This document shows, in pieces, positions 1 to 11,079 of a DNA stretch of 64,000 bases. The stretch is from Gnetum montanum. Its lineage: Eukaryota; Streptophyta; Gnetopsida; Gnetales; Gnetaceae. The stretch lies in NCBI GenBank assembly GCA_015680685.1, contig MNCI01018056.1, forward strand, positions 293,890 to 357,889, written 5' to 3'. Below the pieces are notes generated by a model that worked only from the letters and a program-made list of their open reading frames with translations, searched no databases and was not told the origin of the DNA. Every line of letters starts with the position of its first letter. The stretch's first letter is position 1. The position numbers and the translations under genes were made by a program.

Positions 1-1075
1 ACAGGGATAGACGTAGACCCCAAGAAAATCAAAATTATCCAAGGAATTACCCATCAACCGGAAATTGTCAAAGATATTCGGTCATTCCTTGGACATACTA
101 GCTACTATAGGAGATTTATTGAGAACTTTTCAAAGGTTTCCAAACCATTGGTGGAATTAACGAAAAAGGATGTACCTCTCGAGTGGACCAGGGAATGCGA
201 GTTAGCTTTCCAAACTCTGAAATAGAAGCTAGTAGAAACACCCATTATACAAGCTCTTGACTGGTTCAAACCATTCCATATCATGACTGAAACATCCAAC
301 TATGCTTTAGGAGCCGTACTTACACAATTAGATGACTAGAAGCATCCTTATTACATCCACTGTGCAAGTAGAAGTATTGCTGGTTCACAACTTAACTACA
401 TTACCACAGAGAAAGAAATAATGATTGTAGTGTTTGCACTAGAAAAGTTTAAACACTATGTATTGGGATATAAAGTATATATACATACAAATCATAGTGC
501 AAGCTGGTTCTTCATGAATAAGCCAATGGTAATCCCTCATATCATACGATGGCTGGTAATCTTATAAGAGTTCTATTTAACAATGATCCATTGCAAGGGC
601 ACCGAGAATGTAGTTGTTGATCATTTATCTCGGTTGCGATGGGACAACAAAGAGGATGAGTATTTAATTTCTAATCATTTCCCTAATGAATTCCTCTTTG
701 CTGGTGTAGTGAATAATCAATCATCCATGGAGAAAAACTGGTACAGTAGCATTCTTACCTATCTCCTCACCCAACAAACACCACAAGAGTTAAACCTTAA
801 GAAGAAACAACAATTTCTTCACTAAGCCAAGTACTTTATAGAGAAAAATGGGCAACTTTACAAAGTGTGTCCCGATGGCTTGGTTTGATGGTGTGTTCTC
901 GATATAGATTAACTGTGATTTCTCCAAGATGCTCATGAGGGTCCTTGTGGGGGTCATTACGCTGGGAGACAAACGACCATCAAGATCCTGCTTGTAGGAT
1001 ATTATTAGCCTAAATTATTTTGGGATGCCCATTGTTTCATCCAATCTTGTGAGCACTATTAACATGATGGGGGAA
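1..1075 (+). pseudogene. gypsy pol remnant: RT end, RNase H, integrase zinc region
   Basis: Frame 1 reads through the RT thumb (motif FLGHTSYYRRF), the RNase H domain (NYALGAVLTQL, later NHSAS where TDHSA is usual) and the integrase N-terminal zinc region (HEGPCGGHY, then SCEHY where SCEHC is expected). In-frame stops include TAG at 223, TAA at 910 and several others explained by CGA to TGA or TGG to TAG. The TAG at 223 and the TAA at 910 lie at the same alignment positions as stops in element II (41671 and 42355). The protein cannot be made as written. Confidence 0.85.
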
Positions 1076-2235
1076 TACACAAGGGGCTTTACACAACCTT
1101 GATGGGCATCCCATAAAATCAATTCCTCAAATGTCGAAGCATTCTAACGATTGAATCCATTCTAGCAATGCTCACAAGGCCCTCCATTCTAGTAGTCATT
1201 ACACAAGGGGCTTTACACAACCTTGTTCTTGGGATTCCATTCCATTCTCTCTTCTCTATCTTTCTTCCCATTTTCCACCTCATTGTTGGTTTTATCATTA
1301 GTCCATTCTGGGTTGATGCATTGTTTTTCTTTGATGAATTCTTGTGGGTAAGTTTTTAACTCTTGCTTCCAAATGACATTCCTAGAGCCTACAGACTCTT
1401 TGGTTTGTGGGTTTGTCAAGGCATAAAGGGCATGAGCCTGCTTTGGGGAGGACCCACTGGCATTTCTTTTTGGTGCAATTGTTAACTTCTTTCCCTTAAA
1501 AATTTCCTACAATCAATCATTTCTTGTTTCATCCCCATCCATGACATCCATTTTATTGGCGTTGCTGTTGATAGTTTTTATCTTTCTTTTTCCTCATGTT
1601 TTTCCATTTTATAGCTACTGGAGAGTCGCTCTTAGTCGTGGGGGCCCTGGTACAAATTTTTCAATTTTTTCCATTTTACTAATTACCAAACCCCTACACC
1701 TTGGATAGTTGCCAATGATAAATCTCCGAACTAGTTTCTGCCATAACCACAACTCAGCCAATGCGCTTCATATCAAGGCAAGGTATCAACTGCATTGTGG
1801 ATTATCTATCCTTGCTCATTTGTGATTGTGTTGTGTATGCAAATGGTGATAATACAAACAATGGACTGGGCTTGGAGGAAGCACTCAGGATGGACTGGAA
1901 TTGTAGCATTTATGAAAGAAGCAAGTCTGGTGGCGTGGCTATGGATAAACAATGGAAGGCGCAATCTTGGCATTGGCGGCAACACGCTCCATCTTCTTTC
2001 TCTCTCTCTTTTTCTCTTCAAGCTACCAAATAAAGGCTTGGATGTCATTTATGTACAAGTGTTTACCACAATGGTCATGAACACTAATGTTGTAATATGC
2101 TTATTGATCTGTTCATTGGGCACGTTGAGTTTGTCATCCCATTCCACTGTCAATTGTCAATTATTCAATAATCCCATACCTTCCCAATATTTTGTAAGGA
2201 ACTCAAGGATGAGTTTTCATTCAGTTGTGGGGGTA
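1076..2235 (+). other. 3' noncoding region of element I with inverted integrase piece and purine tract
   Basis: No gene is supported here. A 25-bp segment occurs twice (about 1076-1100 and 1201-1225). Between the copies is about 100 bp of integrase coding sequence in reverse orientation. From 1226 on, the sequence matches the 3' noncoding region of element II at about 44290-45305, including the phrase TTTGGGGAGGACCCA. The region ends in the purine tract GTGGGGGTA (2227-2235) directly before the LTR. An open frame at 1795-2238 runs across the tract into the LTR and is not treated as a gene. Confidence 0.7.
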
Positions 2236-3172
2236 TGATGAGAGCGGTTACTCTAGTGATTACTTTGGTAGTTATTCTAATTATTAGAGTAGTTACTCTA
2301 GCGATTTATTCTAATTATTAGAGTGGTTACTCTAGCGGTTGCTTTAGCAGTTATTCTAATTATTAGAGCGGTTACTCTAATTATTAGAGTAGTTGCTCCC
2401 AAGCCTATAAATACAGTGCCCAAGCGCACAATTGGGAAAAAAGTCTTTTAGCAATCAAGTAGCGAAACTCTTGTAGTCTGTTTGAAAATTAGAGTATTTT
2501 CCAAGTGCCCGCAACAGCAGGTCTAAGTGTGGACGGATCTTTATTCGAGCATTGTGTACCTGAACACACCTTGTGTACGGCAATAAAGATGAGCTCTTTG
2601 ATTCACCCTTGTAGCACTTGAGATTTGTTTTCTTACGCATTTCTTTTATTTTATTTTCTTATGCATTTATTTTATTTTATTTTATGCACTTCACATTTAT
2701 GTTATTAGCGTAGCAATTCATTTTGATCAATTAAGCAAATCATTAAATTACACTCAGTATGATCACTTTGAGCATGTGTGTAACACTTGGTAACTCAGTA
2801 ACGATTAGCGTTTAGTAATCCCAGTAGTGTTGCACTGGTTCAGGATGTGTACAGCAAGTGAGAATAGATGCTTGTGTTAGGATTAGTTAGAACTTAGTTA
2901 ATGAGTAGTTAAGTTAAATTAGTCACTTAGTTACCTCTCTCCTTCCCTACTAGCATAGGACATAAAAACATAAAAACTATAAAAATCATATGCCTCAAGC
3001 TTACTTATCCATACAATAGTGATATATAGGTAAGCTTGGGAAGACAACAATCAACCAACCTGTCCTTGTTCCACAAGGGCGCATAAGCACTTAGTCCTTG
3101 GAATTCGACTGAATCGTGCGTGAAATGCTCGTATTTGTGTGGTTGAGCATAGGGGTATCTCTCCTCTCATCA
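2236..3172 (+). repeat. LTR of element I
   Basis: The LTR starts TGATGAG and ends CTCATCA, the same short inverted ends as element II. U3 (about 2245-2395) consists of imperfect repeats containing the palindrome CTCTAATTATTAGAG. A TATA box (CCTATAAATACAG) follows at about 2402. The segment TTTATTCGAGCA and AATAAAG (about 2540-2590) resemble the R region of the other LTRs. Confidence 0.85.
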
Positions 3173-3527
3173 ATAATTAAACAATTGAACAATTGAAAGC
3201 AATAATAATCTAAGTAGATACTGCAATTATGGAAATAATCACAATCTTTATTTTCAGTCATGTAACGTGTCCAAGTATGTCAGACTCGAATAAGGATGTC
3301 ATACAATCAGAAACATCACACTGCATACATGCACTAGGATTAACAGAACTGGAAATCATCTATGAAAAAGCTAACTAAAATCTGAAACTAAAACTCTATC
3401 CCAACCGTGCACCCAAGTGTTGTATTTATAGGCTAGCATGAAAGAGACGATATCGATATCCAAGATCGTTTCTTGGGATCCAATATCATGTATCTGATAT
3501 CGAGATTGACATAATCATAACTCATCA
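3173..3527 (-). repeat. Truncated minus-strand LTR, element III family
   Basis: Read on the minus strand from 3527, this begins TGATGAG, passes palindromic GATATCGATATC motifs and a TATA box (GCCTATAAATACAAC), and stops inside U5 exactly where the plus-strand LTR of element I ends. The sequence around the TATA box matches the LTRs of element III at about 35930 and 62650. It is a fragment with no internal region, lying head to head with the preceding LTR. Confidence 0.8.
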
Positions 3528-3599
3528 ATATGCAACTAAGAATTATGTAATACTCAAAATTTTTTAAGTTGCCCTTTATGTGTAAAACTTAACTCTAAC

Positions 3600-4175
3600 A
3601 TATTTGTGGTTGATTTAGTTAGGTATCATAGAACATTTAAAGAGACTTTAAATTGGTTAAAAGAAATCTTTCACCATTACTACCAAGTGAATTTAAAGGT
3701 AACTTGGAATAAAAGCTAATTGATGGTAATTGAGGGCATAGTCTTATCTACAAAGTCTACTATACTGGTATTAAGGTAGACCTTGAGAAAATCCATACAA
3801 TTTAGAATATTATGTAGATTTTTGGGATAATGGAAGAAGTACAATCCCTATTAGGATACAATGACTGTTACAAATGCTTTATTATAGATTTTGCCATGAT
3901 AGCCTAATCTTTGTTGTCGAGCCTACGAAGAAAGATGTTACATTCTTGTAAACTCAATAGTACTTTTGTTTTTGTTTTTTAATTGTCTAAAGAAAAAGAT
4001 TACAATTACAAGAACATGTCCCTTGTAGAGGGACTTGTCCATTTTATATGCTTTTGATTATGCATTAATAGTAGTTTTGATGCAATATTGTGATGAGAAG
4101 AGGCTATATCACATTCACTATACTAGCAAAGTATAATGGGACCATAGAAGGAATAGAAGAAAAGAAAAGAGTTTA
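3600..4175 (+). pseudogene. Decayed gypsy RT / RNase H fragment
   Basis: With frame changes and stops, the plus strand still shows the RT region after the catalytic motif (ETLNWLKEIFHHYYQVNLK, then a match to EGIVLG), the thumb (LLGYNDCYKCF) and the start of RNase H (ALIVVLMQYCDEKR, YHIHYTSKV). It has many indels and is older than element I. Confidence 0.65.
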
Positions 4176-5124
4176 TGACCATAATCTTTACACCATATAT
4201 TCAAGCATTGTGTTTTAAGATGCAATGTTTATGTTTATAGGTATATGAATGTGGTGCAATCTTAATATTTACATGTATATGGATGTAACCCCTACGTCAT
4301 TAAACGGCTTGTGCCTTTGCACATACGGTAGAGTGTAAAGGAGGTGGTGGCTAGTCAATTCCTTTTTATGGAGGAAGAAAGGAGATGCTTTGAAATAAAT
4401 ATTTTCTGCTGAACATTACCTGTAACAAGTTCCTTTCCTTCCTTTCCCAAAGTTCGAGTTTGTGACTTCTTCAACAACGCGTCTAGCTTCGTCCTTGGTT
4501 TAATTTTTTGATGTCATAAGACGCTTTTGACATTTAACTTAATAAATGCTGGTGTTGTATGATAAAATAGAGATGAAGATAGACAACTTTGATCACCACT
4601 CAAGCTTCTCACTTTTTATCATCATAATCGGGGGGATAAACAAAAAGCTTGATAGCAAATATGACCGAGGTTCCTCCTTAAAAATGGTGGGTCTCAATCA
4701 GAGGAGCCAATGAATAAATATGACACATGCTGAAATACTTGGAAAAGTGGTAAATCTTGACAAAAATCAGTGCCGGCCGTGGTGACCAAACTTCCACGTT
4801 ACGTTTTAGACGTGTAAAAGCTGCATGGTTGGAATCTCTAGGGCTCATGTTCCATATCCCCGTGTCATGACATTCACGCTTGGAATTTCAGTAATGATGA
4901 GCGACATCATGACGAAACGACGAAGCTCATGCATGCTATGCTATGCTATTCTGCCGTAATCGATTACTCGTATAAATTAGCCCCCTGATTAAGCTTTTAC
5001 AGACAGCCAACAAAACATTTACATTGCCACTGAAATATGGACACTGAAATATGAACAACAACAGAGATGAGACATATGAACAGCAGCTTTTCAGACTCTG
5101 CCTAAGGGCTAACATAACAGCTTG
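4176..5124. other. Intergenic DNA downstream of the XTH gene
   Basis: No open frame or repeat structure is recognised. The right end probably holds the 3' untranslated region of the minus-strand XTH gene. Confidence 0.5.
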
Positions 5125-6568
5125 CTACTGAAAGGAGCATTCAGTAGGCTTGTTTGGGTACCTTGAGGAGTCGACACAGTAATCATAGATGAGATAGTTC
5201 TTGTTAACCCAGTAGTAAGATCTCCTTTGTTTTGGGGTTAAAGACCAGGCAACAGAGCTATCCCACCATGCAACAGCAGAAGAGGCTGAACAGGAGGAAG
5301 AAGAAGAAGAAGAGATGCAGGATTCAGCGTGAAATTTTTTGTAGGATGAAACAAATGGGGCTTGAGACCAGTCTGTTTTCTCCAATCCTCCCCTGGTGGC
5401 CCAGTCATCTGCATTCCAGATACTTGACATCATGCTCAAGGGCTGCTCCTCCGGATACATGTGCTGAGTTGCTGAATTCATCTTCCTCTGAACTCTCACT
5501 GGCACTTCATCCACAAAGAATACAGTCTGTTTTGAATTCCACAGGAATGAGTATGTGTGGAAATCCTGTGTTGGATCAAACCACAGCAGATGCCTCTTCT
5601 CTCTGTCTCCCTTTCCCCCTTTGTAGATGTTAGTTTGCAGGGCATATGGTTGCCCAGTTCGGTTGCCCAAGAACTCAAAGTCCAGTTCGTCTCTCGTTGC
5701 ATAATCATCTGAGGCCATCTGCACATCAAAACCCCATCAAGAAATTAAGGCCAAACTTTTAAACTTCAGGAATCCCAGATTCTGTACAGCACAAACCCTG
5801 CTCTTACGGAAGAAACCCACAAATGCAAATTGAAAAAGAGACTCATAATCATCGTCATCATCATATAATATCAGTACAGGACCAAGAACACACAACTTTG
5901 CGAACAGGAATCATGGCATTCAAAACCAACAACACGAAATTTTGCTCGATGTTTGGGTTTTTATGTCACCCACTTATATGAAAAACGATTCGAATCGGCA
6001 AAAACACAATAGCCGAACTGAAAGCGAGTTCCCCATAGATAACTGCATTTAAAAAAATCCCAACGCAACCCACTAAAACCTGCGTAGAAATTACCACCTA
6101 TATATGTTAAACCCACAATTTCCAAAACAAGTGAAACAGATAAAAAAAATGTTTACATAGTAAGCGGTGACAACTCCGGCAGAGTCCCCTGGGACAAGCT
6201 TGAGCTTCATGCTGAACCAGCCAAACTTGTATTTGTTCTTGGACTTAAACCCAGAGCCTGCAATCCAACGACACCCATCAACCCAAAACAAAAGAAAATA
6301 ACCCACATTCACATCCCCACCTAAACACTATCAACAAACAAAGCTACAGAGGTGCCAGAACAGAACCTGAGTTCCTGTCCAACACCAAATGCCAGACCGT
6401 GCCATTTTCAGAGGTTCTGAAATGGTCCTGAGCCCAAACGATCTCAAAATCCTGATCAAATTTCGGGGACTCAACACTCCCAGCAGTCCCATTCTCTGCT
6501 GGAGAGGCCAGAGGCAGGACCAGAGCCAAAAGAACCCAAAACCAACAAAATTTCAGGCTCGCCGCCAT
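5125..6568 (-). CDS. XTH: Xyloglucan endotransglucosylase/hydrolase, three exons
   Basis: Secreted GH16 enzyme that cuts and rejoins xyloglucan in the plant cell wall. Coding exons on the minus strand are 6568-6367, 6257-6157 and 5718-5125 (298 residues); the introns have GT-AG ends. Residues 1-24 form a signal peptide (hydrophobic core [11 protein letters not shown]). The catalytic motif DELDFEFLG lies at 111-119 with both glutamates, followed by the family's glycosylation site N-R-T (120-122). Other family blocks: [50 protein letters not shown], and the XET C-terminus with YDYC and a final TEC. The C-terminal sequence ([16 protein letters not shown]) resembles the Arabidopsis XTH6/XTH7 type. 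A run of serines (SSSSSSS) after the first C-terminal cysteine looks like a local expansion. No broken frame was seen; the gene appears functional. Confidence 0.95.
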
Positions 6569-6637
6569 GAAAGCTTGAATTCAAAGCTCAAACTCGTAGC
6601 TAGAACTCGAATTGAAACCAACACCTGTATTGGCTGG

Positions 6638-6645
6638 TATTTAAA
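6638..6645 (-). promoter_or_regulatory. TATA box of the XTH gene
   Basis: On the minus strand this reads TTTAAATA inside GGGCCTTTAAATACC, about 70 bp upstream of the XTH start codon. This allows a short leader of about 40 bases. Confidence 0.6.
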
Positions 6646-8819
6646 GGCCCAAGAGGGAATGGAATGCGGGAACAGGCTCTGATTCACGAGCCTCCTGCTG
6701 GCCCCTCATCCGCCAGCTAAGAGCAGGGAAAGCCAGAACCGCAGGGCTCCTTCAATTCCGAGATTTGGTTGCATGAGTAAGTGTTTACCAAATTCATGTG
6801 TGGCCCAGGCCTAATTTACAATGATAAAAGAGTATGCCTCTGATCTGCTCTTGTGCTGCCTAATAATTTTGCCACTCATCTTTTATCACAGATGACGGAG
6901 CACACGTCCTGGCTGTGATGGTAACAACACAGCTGCTCCTCTCAGTCCTGTCTGGAACCCATGATTCTTTGTCCTTTCAGTCCAGATGGAGAAGAAGTGA
7001 GAGAAAAATTATCACCGTAGCCGTTGGTTTCGTTCCCCATTTCGAATTTTTTGTGGGCAAGGCACTGCTTCTGCTTTCTTGCACAAATAATGGCACTGTA
7101 ATGTCGATAAATTTGGGATTATTACAGCTTTGCGTTTCTCGTGCTGTTGCTGAATGATTTCAGGTCTGGTCTGGTCTGGTCTGCAGAGCGCTGCAGCGTA
7201 CGGTTTCTTGTTGCAGACCAAACGCCAAGAAAGCACCTTACATTCCTGTCCTTTTCGAGTTTAATGGATTGGCCGATTTTCACTTGGTTAGTGGTAACAA
7301 AACTGCAAAATTTTGGAGGCTTATGTGATGCAATTCCAGTGTTTCTACCTGGTCGCACAACTGCAAAAATTTTAGATGCTCACGTTCCAGATTAGTGTGG
7401 AGAGAGTAAGTGAATTTTTAAATTTTTCATCGATAGTATAAAATTCAGTCTCTTTCAAAAATGCATGATAAGGATTCACAAAAGGAGGTTCTTGGTATGG
7501 TTGATAATAGCTTTCCTCCACTGAGATGATATGATATTTCAAATGTAGGAGGAATTCCCTCTGCTTTTGCATGCGGACCAATAATGCATGCATTTAAATC
7601 CCCTACCCTCATGATTGATGCCGTTTTATACGATGCGATTCATAATTTATGCTTCTCCATAAATTGTGATTCTCTCGTTCATGAACCGCATCCAACCAGA
7701 GCACAGTTCATGCATGGTTTAGATTATAAAACTTAAATGACCAGACCGAACCGTATAAGCTTTATTGCGCAGATTAATGATATGGTAGGTTTGCATATAA
7801 TACTCATGTAAACAAAACAAATTATGAATTTAGAAAATTAAAGTTTAGCATGCCGTGTTTAAATACTTGAAAATCACAAGAGCTGCAAACCTTGATTGCA
7901 CTCAATATACAGAGTCACAAATCTTTATCCATCCTGCATAGTACATGGGTTTAATGGTAAAGTTTTACGAAAGCAAGCATGTCGTTTTCCCATCATTTTA
8001 CCAGATTTATAAGCCAATTATGAAAGAGTTCTTCCTGTCTCGTATGGTGTAACAACTAATATCTTGATATGATATCCACCCACACACTTTAGTTGATTGA
8101 TTGGTTGGATGGTGATATGATATTGATGATACATTGATATGATATGTGATTAGTATATAAGACATTAATTGTATATTTTAACTTCTTACTTGGGTTATTT
8201 TAATAAGACAATTTCAAAATTTCAATTTCAATGGTAAAAAATCATTTATTTTATCCTATTAATTTCAGCATTAAAAAAACAAGAAACAAAAACATTTCAA
8301 ATAACTCTTCCAACATAATGTACAAAGCTTGTTTTCGTGAAAAGAAAATTAATGTAAATAACAAGAATATTTAAAATACATAAAGACTATTAATACTTAT
8401 GCTTTAATTTTTCAAATGAAAATTTTAAAATATATTCAAAAAATTTTGTTCATCTATCAAGAATTTAGCCTAATGAAAATGAAAGAAGATATAAGATAAT
8501 CAAAACCAAACTAAGCCATATATATATTCCTCAATATATATGACCACAATAATACCTTCATAGAACCTAAAAAATATAACACAACAAATATAGTAATGCT
8601 CAAAGTGCAACTTGTTTGCAATGCAACAAGCTTAATAATTGAGCTATGCTTTCATTGGCCATACTTTGAAGCATTCTTGTAAATTAATGCTACTATGCAT
8701 TTTTGTTGTATTTTAGTTGTAAAATGCTTAAATTTTTAAATCTTCCTTTTCCTTGACAACTATGTATCTTTTTTCTTATTATTAACTATATACATACACC
8801 TATCTTTCAAATTAATAAT
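6646..8819. other. Upstream and intergenic region without a recognised gene
   Basis: The part near 6650-7200 is the likely XTH promoter. A GGTCT repeat of four units lies at 7163-7182. From about 7600 the DNA becomes very AT-rich. Short open frames at 7012-7395 show no family motif. Confidence 0.5.
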
Positions 8820-9200
8820 GATGTGTTAGCTCAATGTTAAGAGTCTTGGCATGGAAATTTGAGGTCATATGTGTGCCACCTATTGTAATTTTGATAAATT
8901 TGATATCTTAATAGCTTTGTTTTCTCTCATTTGAAATGATGGAAAGGTATTCATCATCTAACAAGAAATTGTAGGCAAGAGGTTAACAATTTGAAGCCTA
9001 GGTTATAAGGCTTGGGTTTGAGCCTAGGTTGTGACTACTCAAAAAATATGGTAGGCTTTTACTCATTTACCAACCCTCTTAGGACTTGCTTACCAAGCCA
9101 AAAGAAAAAAGTATAGCTTTGTTTAACAATGAGAGTTAGCTTAGTTGGTTATTTAACAAATATTATGCAAGTAAATTGTTTCAAGTTTGAGTCACACTTA
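8820..9200 (+). repeat. SINE-like, tRNA-derived segments
   Basis: Three adjacent segments look like tRNA-derived heads. At 9137-9148 TAGCTTAGTTGG fits the pol III box A consensus, and GTTTGAGTC at 9185-9193 fits box B with one change. At about 8828-8880 TTAGCTCAATGTTAAGAG is followed by GGTCATATGTGTGCCACC, a weaker pair. At about 8995-9100 GGGTTTGAGCCTAGG is followed by a segment that recurs at 26810-26890. No poly(A) or clean end duplication was found. Confidence 0.4.
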
Positions 9201-10479
9201 AAGCATGGTCATGTTCAATATAAATTCTACCAAAGTGTCATGTTGCCTATGTCATAGGTACATATAGTCAAATAGTTTAAGGTTCTAACACCACCTAGTA
9301 GCTTTGTTATAAGGGATATTTCACATGTGCTTGCTTTAATGTAATATTTAACCAAGTTCAAGGTTCAAAAATGATGCTTGCCATATGACATTAAGCAAAT
9401 ATTCAATAGTTTAATGATTTGACATTGGGCAAACCGTTATAATGCACTATTGTTTGGAAAAAGCATGTCTTTTAATGATTAAAATTTTTTATCTTAATTT
9501 ACCATTGTAGGATCCAATCATCAAATTCCAAATTCCAATGGTCTTGATGTGTATGCTAAGGTCATTTTTTAATTCTTAGCATGGATGTATTTTATGTATT
9601 TTTCATAATTGGGGGTGTTGGAACCTCAAAATAATTATAATATAAGTACACCTCAAGATATAGAGTCCAATTAGAACTTTATAACTCAACATTGCCCATC
9701 AGTATCAAACCTATGGCTTAGAGTCTTTACTACTTCCTTCCAAAATTTATTTAGCCGTTTTCCTTAATTAAGGATTGACCTTGCCTAAGTCTTTGAGTAA
9801 TGACCTTACCTATATCTTTAGCAATGATCCTTGGTAAGACTCAAATTTCAACGCTTAGTATAGGCAGTTCCCTTTACGCTTGTTAACGTAATATACCACT
9901 TGCGTTGTTTAACGCCACGTCATAGGTGCTACTTGATAACACTGAATTATAAATAAAAAAATTTCTGGAAAAAGGAATTCTGCTGAAATTGGTCCCAGAG
10001 ATCCAGGGACATGGTTTTAAAAAAACAACCACAATTACCTTGTTCATTTTTAGCCTTTTCTTTATATCTCGCGCTCCTTTCAAACTACCCTAAGATAATT
10101 GAAGCAGTAGATATTTTAACGCCAAAGCCACAAACTTTGTCCTGCGTTTCAGTTGATAGACCGCATCGAGCAGGAAAAAACATTCGGCAGCAGCAATTTT
10201 GGCACGTTCTACAACAACAACCAGAACAATAAGGATGACTTCGGCGTCCTAGCGCAGCCCAGGCCAGGCCAGCCCAGCACATAATAAAGAATCAGAACTT
10301 GTGCACGTAGCACCAAAATCTGGAGACAACAGGAGGATTCAAGAATGACTCTTGCCTTATCCAAATGCTTGCCAACCATTCACCCACCGACATAAACAGA
10401 CCCCCCAAAAAATCGTGAGCAAATCACTGCTGCTGCTGCTGCACCGACTCCCACCACAACCGTCTGCAGAGCAGACACC
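9201..10479. other. Intergenic, upstream of the SIS gene
   Basis: AT-rich sequence with no supported gene. The last 250 bp turn CAG/CTG-rich and precede the SIS start codon; no clear TATA box is visible there. Confidence 0.5.
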
Positions 10480-11079
10480 ATGGCAGGAGCAGCTGCAGCA
10501 ACAATTCGCGATGTAGCCGCCCAAATCTGCGGGGAAATCGAGCAAGTATTCGCACGCGCAAGCGCAAGCGCAGAGGAGGACGACCCAGCAAAGATTCTGA
10601 CTCAAGAAATATTAACAACAGCGAGAGCAGGCGGCAAAGTAGTGCTCCTGGGGATGGGAAGAGAAGGGCTGATGATGAAGGCACTGTGCATGCGCTTGTT
10701 TCATCTGGGAATCCATGTCGCCTGCGTTGGCGACATGACCTGCCCCGCGGTTCGAACCGGCGACCTGCTCGTTGCCAGCGCCGGGCCCGGCGCCTTCGCC
10801 ACCGTCGATGCCGTGGCCGGTCGCGCCCGATCCGACGGCTGCCGTGTCGTCGTCGTCACCGCCCAGCCTGGCGGATCCTCCGCGCGCCACGCGGACGCCG
10901 TGGCTGTGCTTCCCGCCACCACCATGGCCGATGACGTGGCATCCCCGGGCGTTCTGCCCATGGGCAGCGTTTTTGAAGGCGCCCTCTTCGTTTTGTCTGA
11001 GATGGTTGTGCTACGCCTCATGCAGGAGCTTGGCCAGAGCTTTCATTCCATGCGCTCCAACCACACTAATCTTGAGTAG
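10480..11079 (+). CDS. SIS-domain protein, 3-hexulose-6-phosphate isomerase-like
   Basis: Single-exon gene of 199 residues. The SIS (sugar isomerase) fold is shown by GGKVVLLGMGREGLMMKALCMRL (about 51-73, the phosphosugar-binding loop), CVGDMTCPAVRTGDLLVASAGPG (about 82-104), and DGCRVVVVTAQPGGSSARHADAVAVLP (about 118-144). The end, MGSVFEGALFVLSEMVVLRLM then HTNLE, matches the HxlB/PHI subfamily. Such proteins occur in plants as SIS family proteins of uncertain substrate, so the isomerase activity is inferred. Length is close to the usual 180-200. The start is supported by the reading frame and by an alanine-rich N-terminus without a clear targeting signal. The middle of the gene is very GC-rich (many codons ending in C or G), in sharp contrast to its AT-rich surroundings. 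Confidence 0.88.
   Translation: MAGAAAATIRDVAAQICGEIEQVFARASASAEEDDPAKILTQEILTTARAGGKVVLLGMGREGLMMKALCMRLFHLGIHVACVGDMTCPAVRTGDLLVASAGPGAFATVDAVAGRARSDGCRVVVVTAQPGGSSARHADAVAVLPATTMADDVASPGVLPMGSVFEGALFVLSEMVVLRLMQELGQSFHSMRSNHTNLE

Larger units (their letters stand above)
1..3172 (+). mobile_element. Ty3/gypsy (Athila/Tat-like) element I, 3' part, cut by window edge
   Basis: This is the 3' portion of an LTR retrotransposon: the end of reverse transcriptase, RNase H and the start of integrase, then a noncoding 3' region, a purine-rich tract and one LTR. It is closely related in pol to element II at 36326-46263 but has a different U3 sequence in its LTR. Integrase breaks off at about 1075, and what follows is a short inverted integrase piece and then 3' noncoding DNA. 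The element is dead: pol contains several in-frame stops. The 5' part lies outside the window. Confidence 0.85.

Noticed and set aside
1795-2238. 147-codon ORF running into the LTR of element I
   Set aside because: The corresponding region of element II has only a short frame, and the ORF covers the purine tract; probably chance.
5232-5633. 133-codon plus-strand ORF
   Set aside because: Lies fully antisense to XTH exon 3, whose catalytic and C-terminal motifs are clear.
10612-11021. Several long ORFs overlapping the SIS gene in other frames
   Set aside because: A GC-rich gene gives few stops in all frames; only the 10480-11079 frame matches a protein family.
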